From: an uncultured Methanobrevibacter sp.
Lineage (GTDB): Archaea; Methanobacteriota; Methanobacteria; Methanobacteriales; Methanobacteriaceae
Length of the DNA stretch: 41,157 nt
Direction of reading: 5' to 3'
Assembly: GCF_902769175.1 (NCBI RefSeq)
Contig: NZ_CACXNW010000041.1
Span: forward strand, 1-41,157
In this document: positions 30,485 to 40,417 of the stretch, piece by piece
How positions within the stretch are numbered: the stretch's first letter is position 1
How the letters are laid out: each line of letters starts with the position of its first letter
Notes under the pieces: generated by a model
Seen by the model: the letters and a program-made list of their open reading frames with translations, nothing else
Told to the model about the DNA's origin: nothing
Database searches by the model: none
Made by a program: the position numbers and the translations under genes

Positions 30485-30741
30485 AAAAAAAATTTAAACC
30501 AAATGATATAATAATATTTGACTTTTATTATAAATAAATTTTTACATTGATGTGAAACCATAAATCATCCAATAGAATATATGAAAATAATAAATTAATA
30601 AAAATCATTAATTTGTAAAATAAGAATATTAAATTAAAATAATAAAAATCATTAATTTGTAAAATAAGAATATTAAATTAAATAAATAAAAATCATTAAT
30701 TTGTAAAATAAGAATATTAAATTAAAATAATAAAATCATAA
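30485..30741. repeat. Tandem repeat, unit 44 bp, 3.3 copies
   Basis: AAAATCATTAATTTGTAAAA begins near 30601, 30645 and 30689, with a truncated copy near 30733. It lies just downstream of the adhesin-like gene that ends at 30797 and upstream of the tRNA. The bases 30485-30600 are AT-rich and should hold the tRNA promoter; no gene seen. Confidence 0.85.
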
Positions 30742-30787
30742 CGTTAAAAAATAAAAAAAATAAAAAAGAGTTGATTTGATTAAACTC
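30742..30787 (-). terminator. Terminator of the adhesin-like gene
   Basis: On the minus strand GAGTT/AACTC form a short stem (30768-30787) ten bases after the stop codon, followed by a T-rich run of about 25 bases. Confidence 0.55.
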
Positions 30788-30796
30788 CTTTTTAAA

Positions 30797-33106
30797 TTAT
30801 TTTAAAGGTTTTGGCTTTTGCATATTAAAATGCTTTGCTTCTTTAACTTCAAAGTTGGTTGATTTGGTACTTGCCTTAAAGAATTCTGTTTGCTGGAGTG
30901 TTGCCTTAGCAGTGTATTTTCCAACCTTAAGACCTAAAACATTCAAGGTTCCCTTACCGTTAGTTACCTTCACAACATAGTTTTTATTGGCAAGATTTAC
31001 AATGACCTTGCCGGTAAATGATGCATTTGTAGTCACTGTAATGATTTCCTCTTGACCCGGATAAATGTTTTTAGATGAAATCTTCAAATTAGGGTCAATC
31101 AAATCCTTAGGATACACTTAAAAAGCAACAGATTCGGTACTTGCCTTAAATTTATCGTCACCTGCAAAGCTGACAGTAGCAAGATACTCACCATGAGCTA
31201 AATCCCTATCAATCATAATCCTACCCTTACCTGCAAGCACAATTACATTGTAAACAGTACGGGAATCATTTAATTTGACTTGAACTTTACCAGTGAAAGT
31301 CCTATTAGCACTGATATCAACAATTGCTTTATCTCCTTCAGTGATATTCTTCACCTTAATGCTCAAGTTAGGATCAACTAAATTCGGTTCCTTCTTATTC
31401 ACTTTGAAAGTAGTGGAATTATTAGCCTCTTTAAAGGTATCATCACCAGCAAAGTTAACAGTGACAAGATACTCGCCAACAGCCAAATCCTCATCAATGG
31501 TAACGCTACCAGAACCATCAACAATGCTTACAGGATAAACAGCATTGGAGTTGTTTAAGTAAACTTTAGCCTCACCATTTAAAGTATTGTTAGTGCTGAT
31601 AACAGCAACAGCCTTCTCATCTTCATAAATATCATTAACTTTAATGCTTAAGTTAGGATCAGCTTGAACTTTTTTATTGACCTTAAAGGTGGTGGAATTT
31701 TCAGCCTGTTTAAAAGTGTCATCACCTGCATAGCTTACTGTTGCACGGTAATCACCAGGAGCCAAATCTTCATCAATGGTAAAAGTAGCTGAACCAGAGA
31801 AAACATGTACAGGATAAACAGCATCAAAACCATTCAACTTAAGTTCAACTTTACCATTCAAGCTATTGTTAGCGCTGATAACAGCAACCGCTTTCTCACC
31901 TTTAGTGATATCATTCACCTTAACCCTTAAATTAGGATCAACTGGAGCTTTTTGATTAACATTAAAACTTGTAGTAGCTTCAGCAGAATGATGTGTTTTG
32001 TTTCCTTCAAATACAACCTTAACATCATAAGTACCGGCATCCATTTTTTCATGCATTTGAATGGTTTGTGTATTAGTCACTTGAACTTCGTTGATTGTGA
32101 TAATCTCATTATCCTTTGATAATTGGACCTTAACCTTGGCTGGTTCTTTAAAGGATGTCTGGAGGTTAATGATTGGGCTTTCACCGGTTCCAATGTCCTT
32201 CGCATACGCGTACATTGTTGGAGTGAATTTTTTCACTTCAAATGTTGTGGAATTTTCATCTGCATTGAATCTATCGTCACCATCATAGCGAACAGAAGCG
32301 GTATAATTCCCTTCTTCCAAAGTATCACTAAATGAGAATTGGGCATGACCATCCTTCATCATGACAGGATACTCAGAGGTGTAACCATCTAACTTAACAT
32401 AAACAGTGCCATTTAGTTTTTTATGTGCAGTGATAGAAGCAGTTACCTGTTCCCCTACATTGATGTCATCAACATTTATCTCTAAATTAGGATCATTTTC
32501 CATTACATTTACTTCAAATGTTGTAGAAACTTTCTGTGGATAATAAAGATTGGTTCCAGGATAATCAATTGTCACAGTATAATTGCCAGGTTCCAAAAAT
32601 TTTTCCTGATTGAGATAACACTCCCCATAACCTTGATGAATGTCAAATTCATAATATTTAAAAATACTAGAAAAATCAGGACAATATGCTGGAAGGTCAA
32701 AACAATTTAATTTTTCATCAACAAATACCTCAAGAACAGGAACTTCGCCTTCTTCAATATCTTCAATATGCATTCTTATATTAGGTTGTTTTCTTCCTTC
32801 AGAGAGGTTTTCTGTGCTGTTTTTAATTTATATTTTACTCTTATTGAGATTTAGAACTTCATCATTTCCTGCACTATTGCTCTCATCATCCATAACTCTT
32901 TTGCTTTCATCATTTCCTATTGCTTCGCTTTCATCATCACTTATACTGATATTGGCATCTTCAACTGCCATATCCCTTTCATTATCATTTTGATTGATAT
33001 ATTTATTATTGTTATCATCTTGGTTTAAATCAATAGCGCTTAAAGGAGCCAAACAAAACATAACAATAATAAATATACAAGCAAACTTTAACCTTGAAAT
33101 TTTCAT
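30797..33106 (-). pseudogene. Adhesin-like protein with Ig-like repeats, interrupted by two TAA codons
   Basis: One frame runs from ATG 33106 (after GGTG) to TAA 30797-30799, 769 codons, with in-frame TAA at 32828-32830 and 31118-31120 and no frameshift. Residues 1-25 are a signal peptide (FACIFIIVMFCLAPLSAIDL), followed by a Ser/Asp/Glu linker of about 70 residues. Then come about seven Ig-like repeats of 88-90 residues, each with DPNLxIKVNDI, a Gly-Lys/Glu turn, and a closing AGDDxFKxAENSTTFKVNKK. Several repeats are nearly identical at DNA level, so recombination between them is likely. At 31118 the repeat consensus predicts Lys where TAA stands, so AAA to TAA is the simplest change. No membrane anchor is present. 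Inferred surface adhesin. Confidence 0.8.
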
Positions 33107-33261
33107 GATTACACCTTTGATGTATATAATTGATTGCTTGGGAATCTTGATTAAATTAACAGCCTTTAAATCTAAGCAGAATTTGCTAACACCACATTTT
33201 AAAAAAGCATTAGAAAATACTAGAAAGAAGATTAATTAATGCTTAGAAATATGAGTGTGAT

Positions 33262-33370
33262 AAATTCTAATTGTTATCTTATTATTGTCATCCTCTTGGT
33301 TTAAATCAACAGTAATTAAAGGAACTAAATAAAACATAACAATAATAAATATACAAGCAATTAAGAAAAT
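33262..33370 (-). pseudogene. Remnant copy of the adhesin 5' end
   Basis: On the minus strand this reads IACIFIIVMFYLVPLITVDL then NQEDDNNK, an evident duplicate of the neighbouring adhesin's signal peptide and first linker residues. About 20 bases at 33338-33357 are identical to 33057-33076. The frame is lost soon after. It may be the scar of a lost tandem paralogue. Confidence 0.65.
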
Positions 33371-33781
33371 AACATTAAAACATCCCCATAAATTTGACAT
33401 CAATATTCTTAAATTATTAATTGGGAATATAAATGATTTTCCGCAAGCAAGCACTTGCTTGCATTTTAAATAAAAAAATAGTATTAAGGTTTTTAAAGAA
33501 AATAAATAATGATAAAATTATTAAAAAAAAGAAGAAAATGCAAAAAAGATAATTTTTTCTAAAAAACAATTATAAAGTAAGAAATTGTTCAAAAAAGATT
33601 ATTTTTTCTAAAAAACAATTATAAAGTTATGAATTGTTCAAAAAAGATTATTTTTTCTAAAAAACAATTATAAAGTTATGGATTATTCAAAAAAGTAATA
33701 AATAAAGATTAAAAATAAAATAAATTCACAAAATAAAAAAAAAAAAAAAAAAAAAAACAAAAACAATTAAAAATTGCTTTT
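33371..33781. repeat. Gap with three-copy 49-bp tandem repeat and a 23-A run
   Basis: TTTTTTCTAAAAAACAATTATAAAG starts at 33553, 33602 and 33651 (copies span about 33545-33695). A run of 23 A lies at 33735-33757, giving poly-T on the strand of the upstream glyoxalase gene. The whole block is the 3' flank of that gene. No gene seen. Confidence 0.8.
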
Positions 33782-34171
33782 TTAATTCCTTTCCATAACT
33801 TCTATTTTATATCCATCCGGATCAGTTAGGAAATAGTATTTTTCACTTCCATCTTCATATAAGCTTTTTAAAGGACATACTTCGTATCCTGCATTGATAT
33901 GCTCTTCTCTAACTGCTTCAATATCTGCTACAAGAACAGCAAGATGTCCGTATCCTGTACCTATTTCATAAGGGACTTCAGGGTCATAATTATAAGTAAG
34001 CTCCAATTCAAAAGGGGATTGGCCATCAGTCAAATAGACCAATGTGAATTTGCCTTCAGGCTTATCCACTCTCCTATTCTCTTTCATCCCCAATGCTTCA
34101 TCATAAAACTTCAATGAACGTTCAAGGTCAAAGACTCTAATCATTTCATGTATCATCATACAATTTACCAT
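33782..34171 (-). CDS. Glyoxalase I-like (VOC family) protein
   Basis: The 129-residue protein matches the lactoylglutathione lyase branch of the vicinal oxygen chelate fold. Two beta-alpha-beta-beta-beta halves are present: HEMIRVFDLERSLKFYDEAL then LELTYNYD, and GYGHLAVLVADIEAV then DPDGYKIEVME. The four metal ligands of glyoxalase I line up as His8, Glu57, His76 and Glu124, so a Ni- or Zn-type active site is intact. Detoxification of methylglyoxal is the usual role, but methanogens lack glutathione, so the thiol partner is uncertain. ATG 34171 is chosen after GTGAT; ATG at residue 5 or 6 is possible. It appears to be a single-gene unit. Confidence 0.88.
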   Translation of the reverse strand: MVNCMMIHEMIRVFDLERSLKFYDEALGMKENRRVDKPEGKFTLVYLTDGQSPFELELTYNYDPEVPYEIGTGYGHLAVLVADIEAVREEHINAGYEVCPLKSLYEDGSEKYYFLTDPDGYKIEVMERN

Positions 34172-34499
34172 GATATCACATTATTATAATTTAATTTACG
34201 CACATAATAATTTTTCCATATTTTTTTATATTGTACAATATTATTTGATAAAATTGGATTTAAATTAAAAATATTAAAATTCATTAATAGTTTGTTTAAG
34301 ATATTTGTCTTTTTAGAATTGATAAAAAATAAGGTTTTCTAAACTGCAATTGACAAAAACAGGGAAAAATAGAAAATTAATAACTCAATCGACAAAAATA
34401 ATAAAAAATTAGAAAATTAGTGACTCAATCGACAAAAATAATAAAAAATTAAGAATTATAACAGATAAAAAAAAAAAAAAAAGTTAAAAATCTAAAACT
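34172..34499. repeat. Gap with three-copy 40-bp tandem repeat
   Basis: ACTCAATCGACAAAAATAAT and its first, diverged copy start at 34343, 34383 and 34423. A 16-A run at 34467-34482 lies 18 bases from the next stop codon. The first 170 bases probably hold the promoter of the glyoxalase-like gene. Confidence 0.8.
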
Positions 34500-35111
34500 T
34501 TAATCTTTATTAAAAATTACAGATCTTGCCTTACTTGGAAACTCTTTAGGATTTATGCCTGCAGTTCTCCAAACAAAGAACTCCATAATCAAAAATGTTA
34601 CGAATAGCCAAATAAATCCGAAAATCCAGTCCATAAGAACAGTTATTCCAGATTCAATAAGAAAAATAATGCATAAAATAGAAAATACAGCAAAAAATTC
34701 CCCTGTAATCATTCCAGGAGTGTAAGGCTTTTCCAGTTTTGCAAGTTTAATTCCCATTATATGTATAAAACCTTCAAATACTCCAAGAAGCAATACTGCA
34801 CAGGATAAAAATAGAGCATTTGGAAAAATTAATGCTAAAAAAGTTATTGCAAAAATGAAAATATCCGGTTTAGCATACATGTCATGAAGGTCTATATTTG
34901 AAAGGTCTATTTGCCATATCCCAAACATCACGTCAAAAAATCCTCCCGGAAAACGCTGTTCTTCCCATTCATGCAATGTTACGATACATGTTGCAATTAT
35001 GATTATTTTTTGAATTACAGCAAGGCTATTCCACATTATCACTCCAATGACTAATAACAAGATAGAATATGCTGTTAGGCAATGCAAACTGTATTTATTG
35101 AAATTTTTCAT
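34500..35111 (-). CDS. HXXEE-domain multi-pass membrane protein
   Basis: The 203-residue protein has five or six hydrophobic segments and the signature HEWEEQRFPGG (His47, Glu50, Glu51) directly after the second segment. Acidic and His residues also flank later helices (GVFEGFIHIMGI, GEFFAVFS). These features fit the HXXEE family, whose conserved His/Glu suggest metal binding or a membrane-embedded hydrolase-like site, but whose function is not established. It starts at ATG 35111 and stands between the glyoxalase-like gene and MEMO, in the accessory insertion. Confidence 0.75.
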   Translation of the reverse strand: MKNFNKYSLHCLTAYSILLLVIGVIMWNSLAVIQKIIIIATCIVTLHEWEEQRFPGGFFDVMFGIWQIDLSNIDLHDMYAKPDIFIFAITFLALIFPNALFLSCAVLLLGVFEGFIHIMGIKLAKLEKPYTPGMITGEFFAVFSILCIIFLIESGITVLMDWIFGFIWLFVTFLIMEFFVWRTAGINPKEFPSKARSVIFNKD

Positions 35112-35197
35112 ATTTAATCGCCAGATACCACAAACTTTTTTTTAGAAATTGATTTTTTTCATTAACTCATCTTTTATGAAAAAACAATTGAAAAAAT

Positions 35198-36042
35198 CTA
35201 ATACCATACACCAGAACCATATCCTACAACAGATGCATAATCCAAAGTTATGTCACCACTTGTTGAATGCTGCAAAAGCTCAAAGTTTTTCTGACCTAAT
35301 TTTTTAGAAAATTCCATACTTGCCATAGTTGGACCATATCCATAGTGATTTGTTCTTTTTTGACAACTTGATAAACACCTTCAGTATTTACATTGAAGAC
35401 TTCATTAAACACAAGGTTGTCATGTTCAATGGTCTTTTCTTGAGACTTAAAATGAGATAAATCAGTACTATCAATCAAAGTGATTTTTCTTCCTATATTT
35501 TGGCTAGCTTCATAGATGGAATTTGCCAAATCAACTGATGCTTCAACAGACTGGCCCATCATGCAAATCGGAACTATATTGAAGTTGCTGTCAAAGTATT
35601 TTAAAAATGGAAGCTGAACTTCACAGCTATGTTCCTTTAAGTGTGCATTAAAATCAGCTTTAGCAAAATTAGAGTTTTTTATTATTTCATTTGCAAGTTC
35701 ATTGTCCACTTCACAAACACCATTAGGAACTACCCAAGATCCTTCATTGTATACTGAAACATCTGCTCCATATCCTGTATGGTTAGGGCAAAGAATTACA
35801 AAGGTTTCTGGAAATCCGTCTTGAACCAGCTTTGAGTAGGCATGAGCTGCAGTTGGGCCAGAATAGACATAACCTGCGTGTGGGACCATAATTGCATTTA
35901 CCTTCTTTTCCTTATTGATTCTAGAGAGTTTAGGCACTTCTCCAGGACCTAATCTATGTTTAAAACAATCCTCAATTGATTCTCTTAAGTATTTAACATT
36001 ACTTTCATAAAATGCTCCGGCAACTGCAGGTTCTCTAATCAT
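35198..36042 (-). CDS. MEMO1/AmmeMemoRadiSam-B family protein, frameshifted
   Basis: The family shares the fold of LigB-type dioxygenases; its archaeal role is unknown. ATG 36042 (MIREPAVAGAFY) is preferred to 36054 because GGGTGA lies four bases before it. Landmarks are VPHAGYVYSGPTAAHAY with its metal-type His, CPNHTG, and KEHSCEVQLPFL. After KKEQITM the frame breaks at about 35340; shifting it restores GYGPTMASMEFSK and the end VVGYGSGVWY with TAG at 35198-35200. The family normally has TxCGxGP here, so a four-base loss (TGTG) that removes the conserved Cys is the simplest explanation. The restored length is 282 residues. It is followed by accessory genes rather than mvk. Confidence 0.85.
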
Positions 36043-36054
36043 ATTTTCACCCAT

Positions 36055-36322
36055 TTTTAATTTTTCATAATAATTAATCTTTAATTAAATATAGATTTAA
36101 TTCATTTAATATAAAAATTTATTTTAAAAAAGTGAAAACAGAAAATAATTTGAAAAATCGATAAGAATAGATAAAATAGATAAAAATTGAAAAATAGATA
36201 AAAATAGAACTTAAAAAGTTTAAAAAAAAAAGTAAAATAATTTTGAAAAATCGATAAGAATAGATAAAATAGATAAAAATAGAACTTAAAAAGTTTAAAA
36301 AAAGTAAAATAATTAAAGAAAA
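36055..36322. repeat. Gap downstream of rpsB with 93-bp direct repeat
   Basis: TGAAAAATCGATAAGAATAG occurs at 36151 and 36244, and the homology extends through AACTTAAAAAGTTTAAAAAA (about 36151-36313). The unit itself contains shorter ATAGATAAAA repeats. No gene seen. Confidence 0.75.
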
Positions 36323-36345
36323 TTCCTTCCAACTAGTGGAAAGAA
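36323..36345 (-). terminator. Hairpin terminator of the S2 transcript
   Basis: On the minus strand TTCTTTCCA pairs with TGGAAGGAA (one mismatch) around a 5-base loop, then a T-rich stretch follows. Confidence 0.6.
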
Positions 36346-36352
36346 TTTTAAT

Positions 36353-36385
36353 CCAGGTTTTGCACTCGAAAGAGCGGAAAACTGG
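36353..36385 (-). ncRNA. GC-rich 3' UTR hairpin directly after rpsB
   Basis: Three bases after the S2 stop, CCAGTTTT pairs with AAAAC-CTGG (one bulged C), and the inner part CGCTC-TTTC-GAGTG forms a second stem. It is much richer in G+C than anything around it. Distinct from the terminator hairpin that follows; possibly an RNA processing or protein-binding site. Confidence 0.45.
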
Positions 36386-36387
36386 CC

Positions 36388-36953
36388 TTAGAATTTTAAT
36401 TCAAAGTCAGAAGATTCTAAGTCTAAATCTTCGTCTTCGCCAAGAATGCCTCTTTCTCTTAAGATTTGTCTTGCAAGTAACCAGTAGATTAAAGCAATAG
36501 CTTTTCTACCTTTGTTGTTAGATGGAACACAAATATCTACGTTAGCAAGTAAGTTTTCAGAATCGCATAAACCTACTACAGGAATACCGTTTTGTTTGGA
36601 TTCTAAAATTGCTTGAGAGTCGGATCTTGGGTCAGTTACAACAATAACTTTAGGTTCAATGAATTTAGCGTATTGTGGGTTGGTTAATGTACCTGGGATG
36701 AATCTACCAGGAATGGTTTTACAGCCAGTTACTTCACCGAATTTTTTAACAGGAGCTTGACCGTATTGACGGGTAGCTACTACTAAAATGTCATCTGGGT
36801 CGTATTTTGCTAAGAATTTAGCAACAGCTCTGATTCTTTCATCAGTTTTACGAACCGAAAAATGTATTTTTCCATGTCACTAGTTTTTTGTTGGGTACCA
36901 ATGTGTAAACCAGCAGCTAAATACTTTTCTAAAGGGATTAATAAATCTGACAC
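36388..36953 (-). CDS. rpsB: 30S ribosomal protein S2, frameshifted in this sequence
   Basis: S2 binds the 16S head-body junction late in small-subunit assembly. Translation from GTG 36953 (after GGTGATAAA) gives [20 protein letters not shown] and DMEKYIFR. The frame is then lost at 36855-36856; inserting one G restores [18 protein letters not shown] and the rest ([49 protein letters not shown]). The acidic tail ends with TAA at 36388-36390. The restored length is 188 residues, normal for archaeal S2. Since S2 is essential and normally single-copy, a one-base sequence error (GGG read as GG) is the likeliest cause. It lies between ferredoxin and MEMO, the usual archaeal order. Confidence 0.92.
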
Positions 36954-37145
36954 TTTATCACCATATAATATAAAATTTTTAGTTTATTTAAATCAATATA
37001 ATTTTAACAATTCTTAGTAATTTATAATTTTTAGTAATTTCTAAAAACCATTTTATTCTTAATTAAATTATTAAAAAATAAGATAAGAATTCAAATAAAA
37101 TCCTATTGGAGATTATTTGAAATTCTTGTCTCGAAATCAACAAAT

Positions 37146-37297
37146 TTATTCATCTTTGATTGTAATGCAGTCGTTAGGACACATGTCGACACATACTTCA
37201 CATAAAGTACATTCGTCTTCATGATCAGTTACGATTTTGTCTCCGTCTAAGGAAAAGATTTTTCACATTTGCTTGCATCAATAATAACAGTTGACAT
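37146..37297 (-). CDS. Small 4Fe-4S ferredoxin-like protein, frameshifted in this sequence
   Basis: ATG 37297 follows GGTG and starts MSTVIIDASKCEK. Adding one A to the run at 37259-37263 restores IFSLDGDKIVTDHEDECTLC and EVCVDMCPNDCITIKDE, a 50-residue protein. The Cys pattern CxxCxxCxxxCP, plus the later Cys, gives one 4Fe-4S site; Cys11 is outside it. It may pass electrons or serve as a small Fe-S adaptor. The gene sits between eno and rpsB in the ribosomal/RNA polymerase cluster. The frameshift is a single-base homopolymer change. Confidence 0.8.
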
Positions 37298-37580
37298 TTT
37301 TACACCATTTTCTTCTAAAATTTTTTTATTAATTAATAATTTAATTAATAAACTTGATAAATAAAAAGTCCTATTTAATTAAAGTTTATTAACAAATTAC
37401 CTATTTAATTAATCTTAAATTTTTAGCACTATTAAAAAGATTTAGTTTAATAGTTTATAAATTTAACTACTTATTAAAGTAAACTCGCTCAAATTTACTT
37501 TTAATAATGATTTATTGGAACTTAAATTGAAAAACAATCCAAATAGAACAAATCAACTATTTTAATAGGGATTTGTTCAA
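37298..37580. other. AT-rich gap downstream of eno
   Basis: About 280 bases without a gene. It should contain the 3' end of the enolase mRNA and a promoter for the ferredoxin-S2 unit; TTATAAATTT near 37454 is a TATA-like candidate. Confidence 0.35.
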
Positions 37581-38829
37581 CTAGAATAGATTTGCCATTC
37601 TAGGATTGGACATTTCCTCTTCAATCCTAATGAGTTCATTTAGCTTAGCTATTCTTTCTCCACCTATTGCACCGGTTTTTATCATAGGAGCACCAAATGC
37701 AATTGCCAAATGAGCAATTGTATCATCACAGGTTTCTCCAGACCTATGAGAAACAATAGGCATTATATTATTTTCCTTAGCTAATCTAACAGTCGCATAA
37801 GTGTCTGTTAAAGTACCTATTTGGTTAGGCTTGATGATGATTGCATTTGCAGCTTGCTTTTCGATTCCATTAGCCAATAGCTCGCTATTGGTAACAAATA
37901 AGTCATCACCGCAGATGCGGCATTTATTGCCTACCTTTGCAGTCAAATCTGCAAATCCATCAAAGTCCCTTTCATCAAATGGGTCCTCAACATAAAACAT
38001 ATGATAAGTATCAATCAAGTCCTTTACATAATCAACTTGGTCTCCAGTATCTCTTTTAAGACCATCTTGACCATAGACATACTTTTCTTCTTCCTCGTTC
38101 CAGAATTCAGATGATGCCATATCCAAACCAGGCTTGATTATAAAGCCAAGCTCATCACCAACTTCCTCACAAGCTTGAGCCTGAATCTCTAAAGCTTGAT
38201 CGTTTGAAATGTTTGGAATCCATCCGCCTTCATCTCCTTTTCCACCGGTAAAATTAGGGTCTTTTTTAGATATGAGTTCCCTTAATCTCTTATGAACTTC
38301 AACATTAGCAAAAACCGCTTCTGTTATATCATTTGCTCCAACAGGAACAACTAAAAACTCCTGAATATCTGGTGCATTGGAACCTGCATGTGCACCTCCA
38401 TTCATCATATTACCTAAAGGATAAGGTATTTCCTTAACGAAATTACCTCCTAAGAAATTATAGAGAGGTAAACTATAACTCATTGCTGCTGCTTTTGCTG
38501 CAGCCATAGAAACAGCTACAGTGGTATTTCCTCCAATTGCAGATAAATTATCGGTTCCATCAATTTTCCTTAAGAATTTCATCAATATCTTCAATGTCCT
38601 CAGCAGCCATACCAATAAGTTCAGAGGAAATCAAATCCTCAACTTCAGAAATCACTTGACTAATTCCTCCATCAGGTAAAGAAACCACTTCTCTGGAACC
38701 TGTGCTTGCACCGCTAGGAGCTACAGCTCTTCCAAATCCGTTCCAAGTAATTATATCTACTTCAACAGTAGGATTTCCTCTGCTGTCTAAAATTTTTCTA
38801 ACACGAACATCTTCGATTACGCTATCCAA
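37581..38829 (-). CDS. eno: Enolase, frameshifted in this sequence
   Basis: It interconverts 2-phosphoglycerate and phosphoenolpyruvate; in methanogens it serves gluconeogenesis. ATG 38829 begins [20 protein letters not shown]. The frame breaks after DEILKE at the four-T run 38564-38567; removing one base joins it to [19 protein letters not shown] and gives 415 residues, the family length. Catalytic and metal regions are intact: [45 protein letters not shown] with its Asp, KPNQIGT with the catalytic Lys, and [16 protein letters not shown]. The gene is essential or nearly so, so the extra A is likely a sequence error. Confidence 0.93.
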
Positions 38830-39425
38830 AATAACACCTCAAAGCTTTAAGAACAATTCAAACCAAAATTAAATTTCAATCCCAATTATTCTAGTTTATG
38901 CAGATATTATTAAGATATGCAATAGCTAGTTTTCCTATAAATAAGACTTATGAATTGCACAATATATAATTTAGACTAATCTTAACCAATATCATCAACA
39001 TTAGAAATATCGACCATTAGACTACTGACTTTCCAGACAATTAGACTAATTCAGACCTAATATCGACTAATCAATTAATTAATCAATAATTAACATTTGC
39101 CAATGAGATTCAAGGAATCCTTCAATTCGTCTTACCATAAAATCTATAATGGATTATATTTAATCATAAAAAAACTAGAAGGTTGATTTATAGATTGCAT
39201 ATGATATTCTTAATTTAAAGAAATAAATAAATTCAAATAAATTATATGATTTAAAATCTAAATAAAATACTTTTAATAATTTATTTATAATAATATTAAG
39301 TTTTTTATTATTTAAATACTTAATTATCAAGAATATTTAATAAAATATCTTAATAAGATTTTGCTATTTTAAGTTTAGCCAACTTATTCTTTTTTTAAAA
39401 AAGAATAGAGAAAAGAATAAAAAAT
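38830..39425. other. 596-base gap between rpoK and eno
   Basis: No gene is seen on either strand. TTAGACTA-type words recur at about 38970, 39016 and 39041, one of them inside a palindrome AATTAGACTAATT near 39039. The A/T-rich stretch 39220-39370 follows the rpoK stop. The gap probably carries the promoter of eno and possibly an operator. Confidence 0.35.
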
Positions 39426-39644
39426 TTATTCTTTGTGTCTAACGTTTAAAGGTAAAATACCTAATTCAAGTTCTTTTGTAGCTATATCAATAGGATCAAG
39501 AGACTTTGAGCTTTTAATGAATTTTTCAACTTCCTTATGGTCCATTGGTTTAGCACCCATTGAAAGCTGAATAGCTCTTGCACCTAAAACTCTAGCTTTT
39601 TCGAATCTTGTTAATTTTTTTGTATTGTTTTTATTTGCAGCCAT
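39426..39644 (-). CDS. rpoK: DNA-directed RNA polymerase subunit K (Rpb6/omega homologue)
   Basis: RpoK clamps the largest RNA polymerase subunit and helps assembly. The 72-residue length and the conserved helix [20 protein letters not shown] (11-30), followed by [16 protein letters not shown] (54-69), are diagnostic. The first ten residues are Lys/Asn-rich. It lies between RpoN and enolase, as in other Methanobacteriales. No disruption is seen. Confidence 0.95.
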   Translation of the reverse strand: MAANKNNTKKLTRFEKARVLGARAIQLSMGAKPMDHKEVEKFIKSSKSLDPIDIATKELELGILPLNVRHKE

Positions 39645-39794
39645 TATTTAACTCCTAATTATTAAAAAATAATCAATAGTATAAACTATTAATAGCTAAT
39701 GAATCCTCATGTCTTTGAAAATAACCACTTTCAATCAAATCGTGTTTAATCATAATCCCAAAAATAAAAAAATATAAAATGAAAAAGGATAAGA

Positions 39795-39931
39795 TTATTC
39801 CCAAGTTTCAACATGAGAAATTAACATTCTTCTACAACAATATCTTGTAATACCCATATCATCCAAAATATCTTTTGACTCTTCACCATAGAAACGGGTT
39901 TTCCACAACTTATACATCGTATAGGTATCAT
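39795..39931 (-). CDS. rpoN: RNA polymerase subunit N (Rpb10 homologue), internally deleted
   Basis: The start [13 protein letters not shown], with the first zinc CxxC, is followed out of frame by [14 protein letters not shown] and [18 protein letters not shown], with the second zinc CC pair; TAA is at 39795-39797. Family members are about 55 residues with an FDE-containing stretch between the two halves; here about ten residues are missing and the frame changes. A deletion of about 28-31 bases at 39891-39896 explains this. RpoN is essential, so an assembly or read error is likely; the stretch GTTTC at the join could have promoted collapse. The gene is below the size of routine gene calls. 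Confidence 0.85.
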
Positions 39932-40417
39932 ATAATCATCATTTCCTTTTTATATAAACAATATTTCATAATGATCTTTTCATAATCAGTTATAATTACA
40001 GATTATGAAAATCAAATCATGAAATGAATTAATTAAATTTTACAACTTTCTCCAATCTTAAATTAAAAAAAATAAAGATAGGAAAATACTTACAGAGAAT
40101 TTGATAAATTTTACATAATCCAATGATTCCCAACCAATATCAAAACCAATCAATGGATTTCCAGTACTAATCAAGCAAAATCAACCAAGAAGTTTCCAGT
40201 ACTAATCAACCAAAAACCATAAGAGATCCTATGTTAACTAATACCAAAACCAACCGATAGATTTCAATACTAATCAACCAAAAACCATAAGAGATTCAAT
40301 GCCATCAAGTACCAAAACCAATAAGAGATTCTATGCCAATCAAGTACCAAAACTTATGAGAGATCCAATACCAATCATGAATCCATTGGAAATGTAAAAC
40401 TTTGAATATAAATGAAA
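39932..40417. repeat. Imperfect tandem repeat (about 34 bp) between rpsI and rpoN
   Basis: From about 40100 to 40395 words such as ACCATAAGAGAT, TTTCCAGTACTAATCAA and AAGTACCAAAAC recur. ATAAGAGAT or its variant stands at 40219, 40287, 40321 and 40357 (steps of 68, 34 and 36). Copies differ too much for a CRISPR array. The block begins right after the S9 stop codon and separates S9 from RpoN, which are usually close together. The bases 39932-40100 are AT-rich. No gene seen. Confidence 0.75.

Noticed and set aside
36102-36332. 76-residue minus-strand frame
   Set aside because: It is a translation of the tandem repeat (Phe, Tyr and Leu only) with no protein-like composition.
38564-38567. Programmed frameshift in enolase
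   Set aside because: Enolase is not known to use frameshifting, there is no stimulatory structure, and other housekeeping genes here show similar homopolymer changes.
40100-40395. CRISPR array
   Set aside because: The repeated words vary within and between copies and there are no unique spacers between constant repeats; no cas gene is nearby.
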